A stretch of DNA of 64,000 nt. It comes from Galaxea fascicularis (taxonomy: Eukaryota; Cnidaria; Anthozoa; Scleractinia; Euphylliidae). Location: the NCBI GenBank assembly GCA_948470475.1, contig OX419341.1, forward strand, positions 16,043,542 to 16,107,541, written 5' to 3'. Below are positions 33,674-45,229 of the stretch, piece by piece; the stretch's first letter is position 1; each line of letters starts with the position of its first letter. The notes beneath the pieces are model-generated. The model saw nothing but the letters and a program-made list of their open reading frames with translations, was not told the DNA's origin and made no database searches. The translations under genes and the position numbers were made by a program.

Positions 33674-35271
33674 TGTGATCTGTCACGCGAAAACGTTTCT
33701 AAACGGATAGCCATTCACCAGTCGTTCGAACGGCTCGAGCTATCCGTTTAAAAAATTCATCAGCCATTCGAATGGCTTGAGCTATCTGTTCAAGGAAATT
33801 TATCAGCCGTTCGAGTGGCTCGATCTATCTGTTGTAAAAAATTAATCAGCCGTTCGAACGGCTCGAGCTATCCGTCCAAGAAAGAAACAATAAAGTTACA
33901 TGTATTTTGGCCGCCGTTCCAACTTCAAAACAATTTTCCACGTTTCATTAAATGACGCATGTTGTCATGTGTACATTACACAAACGGTCGTCATGTTTCT
34001 GTTCTTAGTTTACCTTCGCTTAAATAACACTCAGTTAATTGTTTACGGAAAAACGTTTGATTCACAAATTACAAGCTCCTTTTAAATCGAAATCCTTATG
34101 GTCCTTACTGTTTGTGACGGCTGAAGAAGCCACGCGCTTCTTCCTTGTGAGAGAGATTAATTTCAAGATAAACATTGCTTGCAGATAAACATTCACTGCA
34201 GGTTTTTTGTTTCACCATGCGCTCCGTTTAGCTTGTGTTTTTGAAGAAAATTTTGGATCGTTATCTGCCAATAACAAAATTTAATAGTGTTCCCAGAGGT
34301 CAGCATCTTCCGAAATTTTTTTGAAATTTACTGCTCATTACAATGCGAACACAAGTTGAAAACAATTGTTTTCCAACTGTCCAATTAAACCTTAAGATTT
34401 TCGATCTTCAGGCACTATTAAAGGACTCGAAGAAGCAAACAATTTTCACTGTGATCTTGTTATTTGCATTTGTGATCGTTTCACAGATTGTGTCAATACG
34501 TGTTTTAGAATTGAAGTTTGGACTTGTTGCTGTGTCAAAATTATGCAAATCAACGCGGCTGACAAATTGGCACGTGCTTGTTTGTTTACTTTTGATTTCG
34601 TTCGCACTGAAGTATCCAAGAGGAAAGATAAGATAGAGAGAAGCATCGCCCACTCAATGACAGCATTCTGACGAGCTAAATGTATAAAATCATTGCTTTA
34701 ACTCATTCTCGAAATGTTTGCGTGATATGTTTTATTAAGCAAATGAACGCGGCAGACTCTTGATCAGGGATGTTATTCTCAGAAAAGAAATTCGCTTTAC
34801 TATCAAAAGACTGATTTTCAATGCAGTACTAGTTTATTTGAGGATTCAATGTTTATTTTCTCTTTACAAATGAACCATTGAATTATTTGGTACGAAAGTT
34901 TATTCAGTCGTTTGATCAATAATAATATAAATGTTGCCAGCCGTATGAACTCATCAGTTAATTTTCTCCAGCTCTTCAGCCGTTGTTGGCGTTCGTTGTT
35001 GGCAAACCCATCCATTCATAGAATTTCCAAAGACGATTAGTCGTTCCACCTCTGCTGTTCAAAAAATTAATTTTACTGTTTATCCGTTCGACCTCATTCG
35101 TTTGAAAATTCCCGTTAGCCGTTCATCCGTTCGAAAATTTCAATTAGCCATTCATCTGTTCACGGTATCTGTTTCGAACGGCTTTCCTAGCTGTTCGTCA
35201 CCCGTTCGCTTGCTGTTCCGTTCAGCGTTCGAACGGCTACCGTTTGGAACGTTTTTGCGTGAGAGGTCACA
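33674..35271. mobile_element. Inverted-terminal element with TTCGAACGGCT subterminal repeats
   Basis: Left end TGTGATCTGTCACGCGAAAA and inverted right end TGTGACCTCTCACGCAAAAA match over about 35 bp with few differences. Inside the left terminus are four tandem units of about 60 bp built on AGCCGTTCGAACGGCTCGAG and CTATCCGTT; the right end has diverged forms of the same words. The 1.1-kb centre has no transposase-like ORF. It separates ORF1 and ORF2 of the L1. A target duplication was not resolved. Confidence 0.7.
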
Positions 35272-35462
35272 AAGAGCAGCAAGATAAATATCCTTAGCAC
35301 TGCCCTTGAGGATGGAACTAATTAAATAATTCGACATCTCTCCTAGAGAGCTTTTGCTGCATGGTGATAATATACAATAACCAAACGATAACACCTTACA
35401 GCCTTGCTATAACAAATAAAGGTCACAGATAGTATAACCCTTACGCAGAAATGAACTTGCCG

Positions 35463-36029
35463 TCAATAGAGTTTTTCTGGTTCCGATTTACTAAAAGATA
35501 CTTTTTGGCCCCTTTTTTTAGCTTCCTTTAATTTGGGCATTTGCTTGCGCCTTCTCTCTATGATTTCCTGAGGGAAGTCTTGGAAAATCATATACTCAGT
35601 GTCTTTCAATTTAAACCCAGCATGAAGCACTGTCTCGCGATCTTGATAGCGTAAAAAATGGGCTAATATCAGCCTGGGTTTTCCACGTACTGGTTTACCG
35701 ATGCGATGCACTCGTTGAAACTCCATATTTGTTTTTGGATCCCCAAAGCCAAGGACATCATGAAGAAACTCACACAAAACATCAATTGTGCCAACCGCAT
35801 CTTTCCCCTCTGGTGAAGCGCTGGCTTCGTTTTCTGGTATGCCAAAAAATTTCAGATTTTCTCTCCTGCTGTACGATTTGAGATAGAGGTGTTGCATGTG
35901 CAAATATTCTATTTGCTTATGCTTGTCTTCTACCGTTCCACGAAGCTCTTCAACTTCTTTGTTGAGATATGTAAGACTCTTATCCATACCTTTGATTGAA
36001 CTTTCCACAGCACGTGCATCCTCTTTCAT
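35463..36029 (-). pseudogene. L1-type ORF1 protein (RNA chaperone), N-terminally incomplete
   Basis: A coiled coil (residues about 5-45, heptads through LNKEVEELRGTV) precedes SRRENLKFFGIPE, the start of the RRM of L1 ORF1 proteins, and the C-terminal segment FQRVHRIGKP and RPRL-like GKPRLILAHF. This protein coats LINE RNA and forms trimers. A stop lies just upstream of the first Met in frame, so the N-terminus is damaged or starts here. Confidence 0.75.
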
Positions 36030-36363
36030 CTATTTGATAGTTGATTCAACATTCCCCAATCTGCTTGTGACAGTTTATGTATTTTCTTTGATAAATCTTC
36101 ATTCTTTGTCCTCCTCATTTGTACTCACTGGGAATTTGCTGAAAACGAATATTTTGAGCGAATTTAACTTTGTAGCATAGAGACATTTTTTGTCGTGGCT
36201 TCCATCTGTGTTACTCTGTGCTAGTTCTGCTTTACTGAGGAAGTGGGTTAGGAGCTTTAAGGCGCACAAGTGTCATTCGGTGTCTGGCTTGGAGAGAGCG
36301 TTCTGGATAGTCTTTATCCTGGTCAGTGTGACGCATGTACTTATTAACTCTTCGCCGACTTAC

Positions 36364-38715
36364 TGGGAAGCTTGTCTCGTGGCAGATTGCTGTGGGGTAC
36401 TTTCGTCTTCCTTGCGGAGTGCATCCAGGGTATTGTAGTTGATGGTGATCAGGGTTTCCTCTGACGGCTCAGTAACGTCCTCCACTGGGGTTGCATCATA
36501 CACATTAAGCTGGTAAAGAGAGAGAGTAAAACTTGATCAGACTGGTTCTTTCAGTTAGATGTAAATTACCCCTGCTATCATGGAACAACCATATTTGCAT
36601 GATTAAAATTAATTTATAAAATAGTGCGCACGCTAGTCCTATCTAATTCCTATTGAGCAATCATGAACAAAATCTTTATGTATGCACGGCTGTGCTCAAT
36701 AAAATGACTTGTGTGGCTGATGTGTGCAGTTTCATTTCATGACGATCAGCTGCACAATTTTCGTCGAGTTGTAGGTGTGAGTTCCTAAGTTAAAGTTTTG
36801 GCAATGAGGTTATTTTGAACAACCCAAACCCTACTTCGAGCTTTTAACTTTTACCTGGCAAGGTTGTTTACTCCTACGTGACTATTTTGACTATGTTTGT
36901 TTACATTTTCATCGAGTATTTTTACTTTTAATTTTAGCTCTCATATTTTTACTTTGTTTACCTACGTTTTCATTATAAGCTTAATTAGTTTGAAGAAGCC
37001 AATTTTTCACTGAGAATTTTACAGACTACAGTAGGTTAAGGGTTTTCGTTCAACTGTTGCTCAACTGATTGTGGCGTGTTAGGATAACAAAGACCTTTGT
37101 TTTCCTTTGCCATGCATCGGGAGAACTAAAGTTGTAGTCAATATCAGTTAGAAATAAAACATGTTTTAGCGCCCAAGTTGTTGTTGCCATGTTATAAAAG
37201 AATTGGTTTATGCTTTTAGCTGTGCATGTATCGAGTTATGGAAGTAAGACTTTCTCTCGGCTATCACCTGGAGCAAATCTTACCCTTCTTTCATGCTCTC
37301 CAAACTTCCCGCATGCATCCATAACTCGATATACGCACGCTAAGCATGAATCAATTCCTAAACCTAATTCTGATCGATTGATTAACGGGAAAGGTAACGA
37401 AAAACTGAAGTAGAGTTCAAAGATTTGTGATTGTAAATATAGACTCTAATTCATAAGTCTGAAATTGTTCATTTATGGTATAAAACAAGACGTACTGACA
37501 TCAATTTTCTTTTTAGTCAAAACAGTGACTACATTCTTGGGGTGTCTTTAGCGGCAACCTATCAATTTATTATAAATTTCTCACCAGGTTATACATGCAC
37601 TGATTTTTAGCAGCCTGTCAATAGGTCAACTTGTGTGTGAACGGTTCTCGTTTCACTTGACTGATCGTACTTAGTCGGCACAGAAACATCAAAACATCAA
37701 AGTACTGAAGTGCACTCTCAATTAAGGTCGAAACTTTCCTTGAAACTGCACTTGAGGGTGCAGTGTGAACCCGCCTAATTCGTCATTTTTTTCCTATGTT
37801 CATCGTTTGTAAGCTGTGCGCAAAGCGAATTTTGAAAAGCAAAAGAAAGGTCGCCATTGTTATTAACTGTTTAGTACATGCCAAGTCATTTTAAAGTAAA
37901 AGAATTCATCATTTTTTTCCTGTCTTTATGGTTTGTAAGCTGTGTGCGAAGCGAATTTGAAAGCGAAAGTACTTGTAAGGTCGCCATTGCTATTAACTGT
38001 TTGGTATATGTCAAGTCATTTTAAAGGAAAATAACTCATCTTTTTAGTTTGTAAGCTTGGTGCGATGCAAATTACAGCAAAACTAAGGGCGCCATTGTTA
38101 TTAACTGTCCAGCTTACACCAAGTCGTTTTAAAAGTAATATGACTAATTTTTTCCTATCCTCTCCGTTTGTATGCTGTAAGGCCACATGTATGTACAGTT
38201 AACTCATAGCTAGACTAACCTTTTTGAGGTTTGATGGCTAGTTTGGTATTCTCTTCATTGTCCACAAACTCTGGTCTCACAGGAGCAGGTAAGTGTTGGG
38301 CCGACCACTTTAAATCCTTCTCGCTCAGAATGTTCACGTCATCTAGAAGGGAAATTGTATTTGCGTAAGTGATGGTAATAAGTGAAATCAATTCAGATTG
38401 TTTACATGTCTCCGGAACTTAACAGTAAAAGTAAACGATTTCTCGGTATAAACATTTTGTTCAACATTGAAAAATAAAGAGAATGTAACATAACTGACTG
38501 AAATTGAAAAAGCCAGACTCACCATCTAATGCAAGGATCTCCGCTTCAACTAATTTTCCCTCCCAATTGACAGTTACTGCCATTCCTACGGTGAAATCCA
38601 GGTCTTTTTTGGTGATTTTGCTCGTTGGTGCTATCCCGGTTAACTTCTCTTTAGGGAAGTAAAACAACGCATCCGATGGACGTTGGCTGGTCCTTCTGCA
38701 TAACTGTCTAAGCAT
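36364..38715 (-). CDS. 5' exons of an unrecognised cellular-type gene
   Basis: Exon 1 (38715-38523) begins MLRQLCRRTSQRPSDALF, carries VGMAVTVNWEGKLVEAEI (a small beta-barrel-like segment), and ends GATG/GTGAGT. Exon 2 (38342-38220) follows CCCTTCTAG, joins in phase as an Asp codon and encodes DVNILSEKDLKWSAQHL and an acidic tail, ending at GTTAGT in phase 1. A third block (36509-36364; acceptor CTCTTTACCAG, donor GTAAGT) encodes NVYDATPVEDVTEPSEE but reads in phase 0, so an exon between is missing or the model is wrong. The architecture (beta domain, acidic linker) recalls the first exons of the BEN gene at 19.2 kb, but no BEN domain is seen. The L1 may have truncated it. Confidence 0.5.
37777..38160. 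repeat. Three tandem copies of a roughly 130-bp unit
   Basis: Each copy contains a TTTTTTCCT word, GTTTGTAAGCTGTG, GCGCCATTGTTATTAACTG-like text and AAGTCATTTTAAA. The third copy is most diverged. It lies in an intron of the flanking exon model. Confidence 0.75.
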
Positions 38716-40385
38716 GTTGGAATGACAAAGTAATCATAACCTTGATCGTACTTAATAGCACTAAAAGCGACAACAAGATATGTGTGATCACTTATGCCAC
38801 ATCAAGTGCTTTTATACTATTTCACCGCATCTGGCAGATCGAAATCATACAGTTCTCATTGGACAAATCAAGATTCTACTTTGCATATGAATGATTCACA
38901 GAAGTTTGTGTTTGCATTTGTAATGAGCGGATCAAAATTTCTTCGCCTTAATTGGATGGAAGAATTTTCTTTGTTGTGCTTATTCGATGCGAATAAAATA
39001 TAGTTTGTTCAAAATTGGCTATGTTAACAGTGGATCGAAACATCCCCCCCCCCCCCCAAAAAAAAAAATAGTTCTCAAGAAGTACATTTGTTTTCAACTA
39101 CATAATATTTTGCGACATTTATCGACTTGTGCTTCAGGCAGCTCCTTCTGTCGGCATGTGTAAAGTTGACAACAGATGAATGTGCCGTCACACTACAGTA
39201 GATCATTGAACATTGTGTGATTACTGCTATTTTGTTTCTTTTAATGATTGTGTTACTTAGTTTCTGTGCAGACAGCCACATTTTTCCTTCGAGGTAGGAC
39301 TCGCCACACCTTAGCCTATGATTGAAAGTAGGTATTAGATTAGTCTCGCTATACTATCCTCATTGTTGTAAATTTGCGTCAGTTCATACCGGTCTTTGAT
39401 CGTGTGCAGACGCAGAAGTTCTTTCTGTTTTTTACCTTAAAAATCGAATAAATTTGTTAAGTACAGTGACAGTTTATTTATGTGGTAACACTGCGCTATC
39501 GGAGCCACGACGTATCGGCCGAGGTAGTGGAACAATGAACTTGCTCTTAATCTCTAGTTTTGTCGCGAGACCAACACCAACTTAAAATAATGTGTGATCA
39601 TCAAAGCAAAAGCTTCATAAACTCCCTGTGAAGATGCAACGAGCTTTAACTTTGAAGCCTGTGAATCAGAGGTTTTTCTTCTCTGAAAGCTCTCTCGCTT
39701 TTTCCCAGAAGACAAAAATTTGTCAATAATTAGTCCGGTAACATGCCAGTTTTTAGACTTTCCAAAAGTCGACCTCATGAATTTCAGAGTAGAATATTTT
39801 AGTTAGGCTGCGAATCTGCTGTTTTTAGTCCGCAAAGTGGCCGAGCAAGCGACGAATGAATAAACAATCAAGACGAAGGACTTTTCAGAAAGTCTAACCA
39901 GTTTTGGAAGAAGTGAGAGCAGTGCTTTACGTCACAAACCATAACATGATCACCATTTTCAAAACATCCAAGATGGCGGCCGCATGCGGGGGAATATCGG
40001 AGAAAAAGTTTTCATTTCAACGTTTTATGCCTAATTCTAGGAAAAGTTGAGGTATATGGATAATAACCATTGTTGTGCTAGAGTATTGAGCGCAAGGTGG
40101 ACCTAGTTCACTGTCGATTCTACTGCTAGAAAAATGCGAAGTTCATGGCGAAGATCTGCCAAGTCAACGCCAAGATGTTAAAGTATTGTATCGAAAGAGG
40201 CAAAGATCCAAGTGGAAGATCTTTTGCGTAGCTTGTGCGGAATACGACCTTGAACTTCAAACAGGTAAGGAACAGTTTTTCATACTTATTGCAACAGATA
40301 GCGCTAGTTCGAACAGTTGACGATTTCCTACTCAAGTCTGATAGCTTGACGGCTGGCGAATTGTTTAGGAACAGTAGCCCACAAC
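38716..40385. other. No gene recognised
   Basis: Contains a C15-A12 homopolymer junction at 39042-39070. ORFs are short and without motifs. Confidence 0.5.
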
Positions 40386-40389
40386 GCTC

Positions 40390-40782
40390 GAATCACTGAC
40401 AGTAACTCTTTTAGACTGGATGGCTGAAACCATTCGAACAGTCAAGAACATAATAATAAAATTATTGTTTTGCTTTTTTTTGAACAGATAGCTCGAGCCA
40501 TTCGAACGGCTGATAAAAATTACTTTTTTGAACGGATAGCTCAAGCCGTTCAAACGGCTGACCAATTTTTTTGAACAGATAGCTCAAACCATTCGAACGG
40601 CTGACCAATGTTTTTGAACGGATAGCTAGAACTTTTGGAACAGAGGCTAATTTTTTTGAATGGATAGCTCGAAGTGTTCAAACGGTATCCCATTCCATTC
40701 GAATGGCTAATGAACGGGTTACAAACGGCTATCCATCTTAAAACGGCTTACCATGAGGAACTTTTTTATGTAAAAGGTCACA
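40390..40782. mobile_element. Second TTCGAACGGCT-repeat element, truncated
   Basis: Tandem units of about 60 bp (GAACGGATAGCTCAAGCCGTT and variants) in the opposite orientation to those at 33.7 kb. The right end, read inward from 40782, is TGTGACCTTTTACATAAAAA, similar to the termini of the 33674-35271 element. The left end was not found. It cuts the Gmr1-like integrase. Confidence 0.65.
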
Positions 40783-41150
40783 TATCCACAGGCCTCAAAG
40801 GTGCTCTTTTTGACTTCAATTTCCTGGCTACCAACTGACAGTGCGGACAGGTTGCGCAATATTTGCGAACATCAAAGCTTAGACAAGGCCAGAAAAAATA
40901 TGCAGCTATACTTTTTTATGTCTTCTTGCCACCCATATGCCCAGGTAATGGGATTGTGTGACCAACACGCAGGATTTCGTTCCTATAGGATTCAGGTACT
41001 ACAACTCGATCAACATACATGTACCTTGTTCCATTGCATTCTTCTGGGAGATATTTACAGTGCATTAGGAGGTCGTTAGTGAAAAAGTAACCATCCAATT
41101 CTTATGGTGCCATTTTAGATGATTCCCTGTGTACTTTCTCGAGAGTTATG
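40783..41150 (-). pseudogene. Integrase N-terminal HHCC zinc finger of the Gmr1-like element
   Basis: The frame has ELDGYFFTNDLLMH, VVVPESYRNEILRVGHTIPL and GHMGGKKT (two His), then YFFWP and YCATCPHCQLVARK (two Cys). A TAA precedes it and a frameshift follows GKKT. The sequence ends at RAPLRPVD, where the inverted-terminal element begins; the DDE core is absent. Confidence 0.75.
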
Positions 41151-41199
41151 TCTGACTTCTGATCTGCTATCAGTTGGTTTCTGTCCATATCTAGAATGT

Positions 41200-41883
41200 T
41201 TACTGGGGGTTATCTTTACCAGGTTCTGTTAACAAAGTATCACTCTCAGGACTCTTCTTACCTGTCTCTTCCTGTATCATGCCCTCAAATAGCATTTGTG
41301 AATCTCCTTCCACTGGACTTTCAGGCTTTATTTCTTTCTTTGATAAACTCTTGACAAGTGAATTTTCCCTGTCAATTAACTTGTCTGCTTTCAATTGGGC
41401 CTCTTCTAAGGCTTTCTGTCTCCTAGTCATCACGAAAGCCTCATGTCCACCAGTATTGTCAGCTAAAGCATAACTTTCACACTGGTCCAAAACACTTTGC
41501 CTTGAAAGTGTTCGTCCAAAAGACGACCTGCCAAGTAAGCAAGCTACAGGTAGCCTGTCCAATACTCTAACTAATTGTACATGTTTACTTTCTTTGCTGT
41601 CAAATTCAGCTTTTGCAAGGGGGACTGTAAAATGTTCTCCCGCCACTGTTAATGCTGTGATTTTGTCACCAGTAAAAGCTGTATCGCTTACATACCTTTT
41701 GTGGACTAGGGTCCTAGTGCAACCAGAGTCAATGACCATTTCTCCAATCTTGCCATTCATTTTACCTCTAACATTGCAAAGGGGAAACTCAGATTGTTCT
41801 GACGTTAAGGGTGTCATACATAGGAGATACCCCTGTGAAGGCTTCCCACTGCCTCTACCACAATTGAATGACATGTGACCCAG
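41200..41883 (-). pseudogene. Aspartic protease of the Gmr1-like element
   Basis: Continues in frame after the stop in the zinc knuckle. EMVIDSGCTRTLVH holds the catalytic D-S-G, and PVACLLGRSSFGR fits the second protease hydrophobic-Gly motif. A Lys/Glu-rich tail follows to the stop at 41200. Processes the polyprotein in active elements. Confidence 0.7.
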
Positions 41884-42655
41884 TTAACCACATTTGTAAC
41901 ATCTAATTTCAGGCTTTGTGGTTCTGCAGGCTGGAGGGGAAAGCAGTTTGGGGTGTCTTTCAAAGTGTCGACCTTGTTTTTGTTCAGACAATGAATCATC
42001 CGCCTTATCATCTGGCTTCTTTTTTCCCCCAGATTTCTCATTACTAGCAGTTGGCACATACTTTCCCTCAACAAGTGGCCCTTTCCTAGACTGAACATGC
42101 AAATTAGCAAGATTTCCAAGTTCTTTAGCTGTTTTTGGCTTTTGTGCCTTTAACCAAGGTCTAAGTTCATGACTTACCGCATCAAGAAGTCGCTCCACCA
42201 ATACTTGTTCAATTATCTTGTTTGCATCACCAATAGCCTCAGCCATCCAGTGGCTGAGATATCTTTGGGTCCTATTTCCCCACTGAACAAAATCCTCGTT
42301 GGGCTTTGTCTTTGAGGTTCGAAACCTATATCTATAGTGATCAGGGGTTAGCGGGGAAGCTTTAATAATACTTGCCTTACTCTCATGGTAATCCTGGCAT
42401 GCAGGGCCTGGAATTTCTAAATAAATTGACTTAGCCTTTTCAGTGAGCTTGGGTACTAAATTACCAACCCATTTCCTCTCGTGTATGGATTGCGCCCTAG
42501 CAGTTATTTCAAAAATGCTAAAATAATCATTGATATCTTCATTCTCCCTCATTTCCCTAATCTTCATGAAGTTTGGTTTCCTATAATTGCAAACTCCTCT
42601 TTTTCGTTTCTTAGAACCCTAAGACGTTCCTCTTCTCTGACTTGTTTCTCTTCAT
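41884..42655 (-). pseudogene. SCAN-like gag of the Gmr1-like element
   Basis: A charged lead-in (REEERLRVLRNEKEE) joins, after a frameshift, NEDINDYFSIFEITARAQ, then LVPKLTEKAKSIYLEI, then PNEDFVQWGNRTQRYLSHW and EQVLVERLLDAVSHELRPWL. The E-D-I-x-x-(Y/F)-x-x-F-E opening and the V-x-(E/D)-R-(L/F)-L...L-R-x-W-(L/V) ending are typical of SCAN-like capsid domains. The zinc knuckle CX2CX4HX4C spans an in-frame TAA (41886-41884) between CYKCG and LGHMSFNC. Confidence 0.7.
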
Positions 42656-43115
42656 TTTATTTTACATTAACTGTGGTTTTTTGTTAGGAAAGTTCTGCGC
42701 TTGTGAAAGGAAACCTGTTAAACCCGTGTTTTAAATTATATGTCACAATTAAACAATTTCATTACACAAAAGCCACTACGTAGCAATTACCCAGTTTTTG
42801 TAGCAAATACCCATTTCTACTTCTTTTGCTCTGAAAACATTTTATTTAGTAAAAGATTACGTTTTAGGGCACTAACTACGTATTGCTTCAGAACAATCTA
42901 CTCGTATATGTGTGCCAAATTAAAGATATAAAACGCTTTACCGAGCAGAGAATGTTTTTTGTTTATAAAATCATTTTATTTTACATTAACTGCGTTTTTT
43001 GTTAGGAGAGTTCTGCGCTTGTGAAAGGAAACCTGTAGATTTAACCCGTGTTTTGAATTATGTCGCAATTAAACGATTTTATTACACAAAAGTCACTACG
43101 TAGCAAATACCCACT
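42656..43115. repeat. Direct duplication of about 150 bp, 315 bp apart
   Basis: ATTTTATTTTACATTAACTG and the following TTAGGAAAGTTCTGCGCTTG, AAACCCGTGTTTT and GTAGCAAATACCCA words occur at 42656-42815 and again at about 42970-43115. The final GTAGCAAATACCCA word recurs in a palindromic cluster at 49.83-49.97 kb. Confidence 0.65.
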
Positions 43116-43339
43116 TTTTTGTAGATTTACCATTAATTAATTAATTAGTTAGTTAGTTAATTAATTAATTATATCAGTTAAAACAACTTAAACGGGACTG
43201 GTAGCAAGCTCAAGAATTCATTTCTCTGTTACTCCTTGGCCTCTTTTGAATAAAAATTGCCTTTATTAAACATATTTCATAAACAGTAGTGAGCAGCACA
43301 CCGCAACAGCTGATCTTCTCAACTTCTTTATTTTCTCCT

Positions 43340-43760
43340 CTCAATTTCAACAGTTTAGTGTAGTGTTGTTCAGTAGAGTGAAACGCACTGCATAGCAATA
43401 TTTATAGCTTTCATCAGTTCAGTGAAGTGTTGTTCAGTACAGCGCACTGCATAGTAACATCTAATAGTTTTGAACAGTTCAGTGTAGTGTTCTTTAGTAC
43501 AGTGAAACGCACTGCATAGTAACATCTAATAGTGGGTGCTTAGTGTTGTTCAGTAGTGTAGCGCACTTCATATTAAGATTAAAGAGTTTTTAATAGTTTA
43601 GTGTATTGCTGTTCAGCACAGTGTAGCGCACTGTATGGTAAGATTAAAGAGTTCCCAACAGTTCGTAGTACTGTTGCTTGGTACAGTGCAACGCATTCAA
43701 TAGTAAGATTAAGAGTTCTTTTTCAGTTCAGTGTATTGTTGTTCAGTACAGTGCAGGTTA
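43340..43760 (+). repeat. Left tandem array of a roughly 75-bp unit
   Basis: Five to six degenerate copies of GTTCAGTGTAGTGTTGTTCAG, TACAGTGTAGCGCACTGCA, and TAGTAAGATTAAAGAGT. The reverse complement of the same unit forms the array at 48120-48530, on the far side of the recombinase locus. Confidence 0.8.
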
Positions 43761-45229
43761 AGTTTTAATTTCGCCGGAGTGCATAAGTCAGTTCCAATGC
43801 AAGCTTAGTTTCAGGTTTTAGCCCAGTTTCCAACACACTCATTTTCAGGTGGGCACATAATAGTTCACGAGTTCTTTTTTTTTTTTCTCTATGGCTGCAA
43901 CACTTAAAAATAACGTAGTGCTTGATTCATGATTGCTTGTTTTTCGCCTGATACTCAATTTATCCACTATTTACAATTCGTTTTGGTCTTTATTTGCTAT
44001 GTACTATACTTTGCATAGCATTTTGCAAGGGCAGAGAAACAGGGCCACAGATAGTCATATCCAACGAGTTTTGTTTCCTCTAAGAAACATTAATCAATAA
44101 AGTATCAAGAACAGATGGACGTGGGAATCTTATATTTTAGGGAGGAGTTTACAAGTTGATAGTAAAAGAAGTGTCCCTTTTCAAATGATAAATATCAATC
44201 ATTCCCTCAATTATACCTACAAACGAACGCAATCTTCAACCAAACATGGGTATTGAGCACTTATTATAGTTTCTAGGTAAGAGCTCCCAAGCTGGGCAAA
44301 GGGGCTACAACAACAGCAACAATTTATTAGCTACTTTACGTAATACAAATTGATTTATCGTTGTGATCAAATAAAACTGATCTGCGAAACGAAATTCAAG
44401 CCGAAATCTAAGAATAGAATTGGAAGTATCTAAAGAAAACATTTAAGTCCATTAACTCTTAGAATCTTTAACTCTCAAAATCAACCATTTTAGTAAAAAC
44501 CTACTAGATGTTCAAACTCAAGAACAACATTATCTCGATGTTCTTCAAAGACACTTTAAAAAAACTGCACTTAAAACTTCAAAGGCCATGGAGCGCCATT
44601 TTGTCAACAACTGCTACTTACGTTTTGCAATAGAATAGATAAAAAGTGACCTAGCTCATCAGAGAACGGCTTTCAAAATAGTAGGCATAACTTAATTATT
44701 ACATAATATCATAATCTACAAAAACACAATGGATTAATTCAATACCTAAGATCATACATCATTATCACCTTCAATTTTTTTTCTTTGGTTAGAAAATAGC
44801 CGATGAACGAACTAAAAATAAAGCGGAAAAAAGCAAAGCGAAACATTAACAAAAACCGAACTGAAGAAATTCTACCATATATGTAAAACATGCAATTAAT
44901 ACTTGTTCAACTAATATTCACGTTGCGAATAAAAAATGAAAGTTAGATTTAAGAGTTGTTATCAATATAGTTAATCAAATACTTATTTGGCTAATTATGT
45001 TTACTAAGGCTTTATATCTTTCAAATAGTTATAACAGAACTAATATAAGATTTCAAACTAATGTGCCTGCATGTAAAGTTCATCGTCCGCTTTAACGTCT
45101 AGTTTAGTTAATTTGGACCCCTAACAAAGTTCATTTTCAGGAACGTGCATGATGTAACGTTCAGGGTTATATTTACACAGTTCACTTGTTGTATTTCTCT
45201 TTTAAATGACAATAGTCTTGGTTTGTGCT
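43761..45229. other. A+T-rich spacer without a gene
   Basis: No ORF of note. It lies between the left tandem array and the 3' end of the recombinase locus. Confidence 0.5.

Larger units (their letters stand above)
29790..36029 (-). mobile_element. L1-type LINE, broken, with a nested insertion
   Basis: Minus-strand order is ORF1 (36029-35463), then ORF2 with endonuclease (33450-32698), RT (32701-30134) and C-terminal region (30133-29790). A 1.6-kb element (33674-35271) lies between ORF1 and ORF2. ORF2 has at least two frameshifts and three in-frame stops. It probably inserted in an intron of the gene whose exons are at 36.36-38.72 kb, same strand. Confidence 0.85.
40783..42655 (-). mobile_element. 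Gmr1-like Ty3/gypsy fragment: gag, protease, integrase start
   Basis: On the minus strand a SCAN-like gag, zinc knuckle and protease are followed directly by the HHCC domain of an integrase, without reverse transcriptase between. An integrase placed before RT is the defining order of Gmr1-type elements, whose gag is also the known source of vertebrate SCAN domains. The rest is lost at the insertion ending at 40782. No LTR was located. Confidence 0.7.

Noticed and set aside
33900..35015. Transposase in the centre of the TTCGAACGGCT-repeat element
   Set aside because: ORFs are under 100 residues and show no DDE, zinc-finger or other transposase motif.
39042..39070. C-run/A-run junction as a telomeric or G-quadruplex feature
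   Set aside because: A simple homopolymer junction without telomeric periodicity or four separate G tracts.
43340..43760. CRISPR-like array
   Set aside because: Units are contiguous degenerate tandem repeats without unique spacers, in an intron-bearing eukaryotic sequence.
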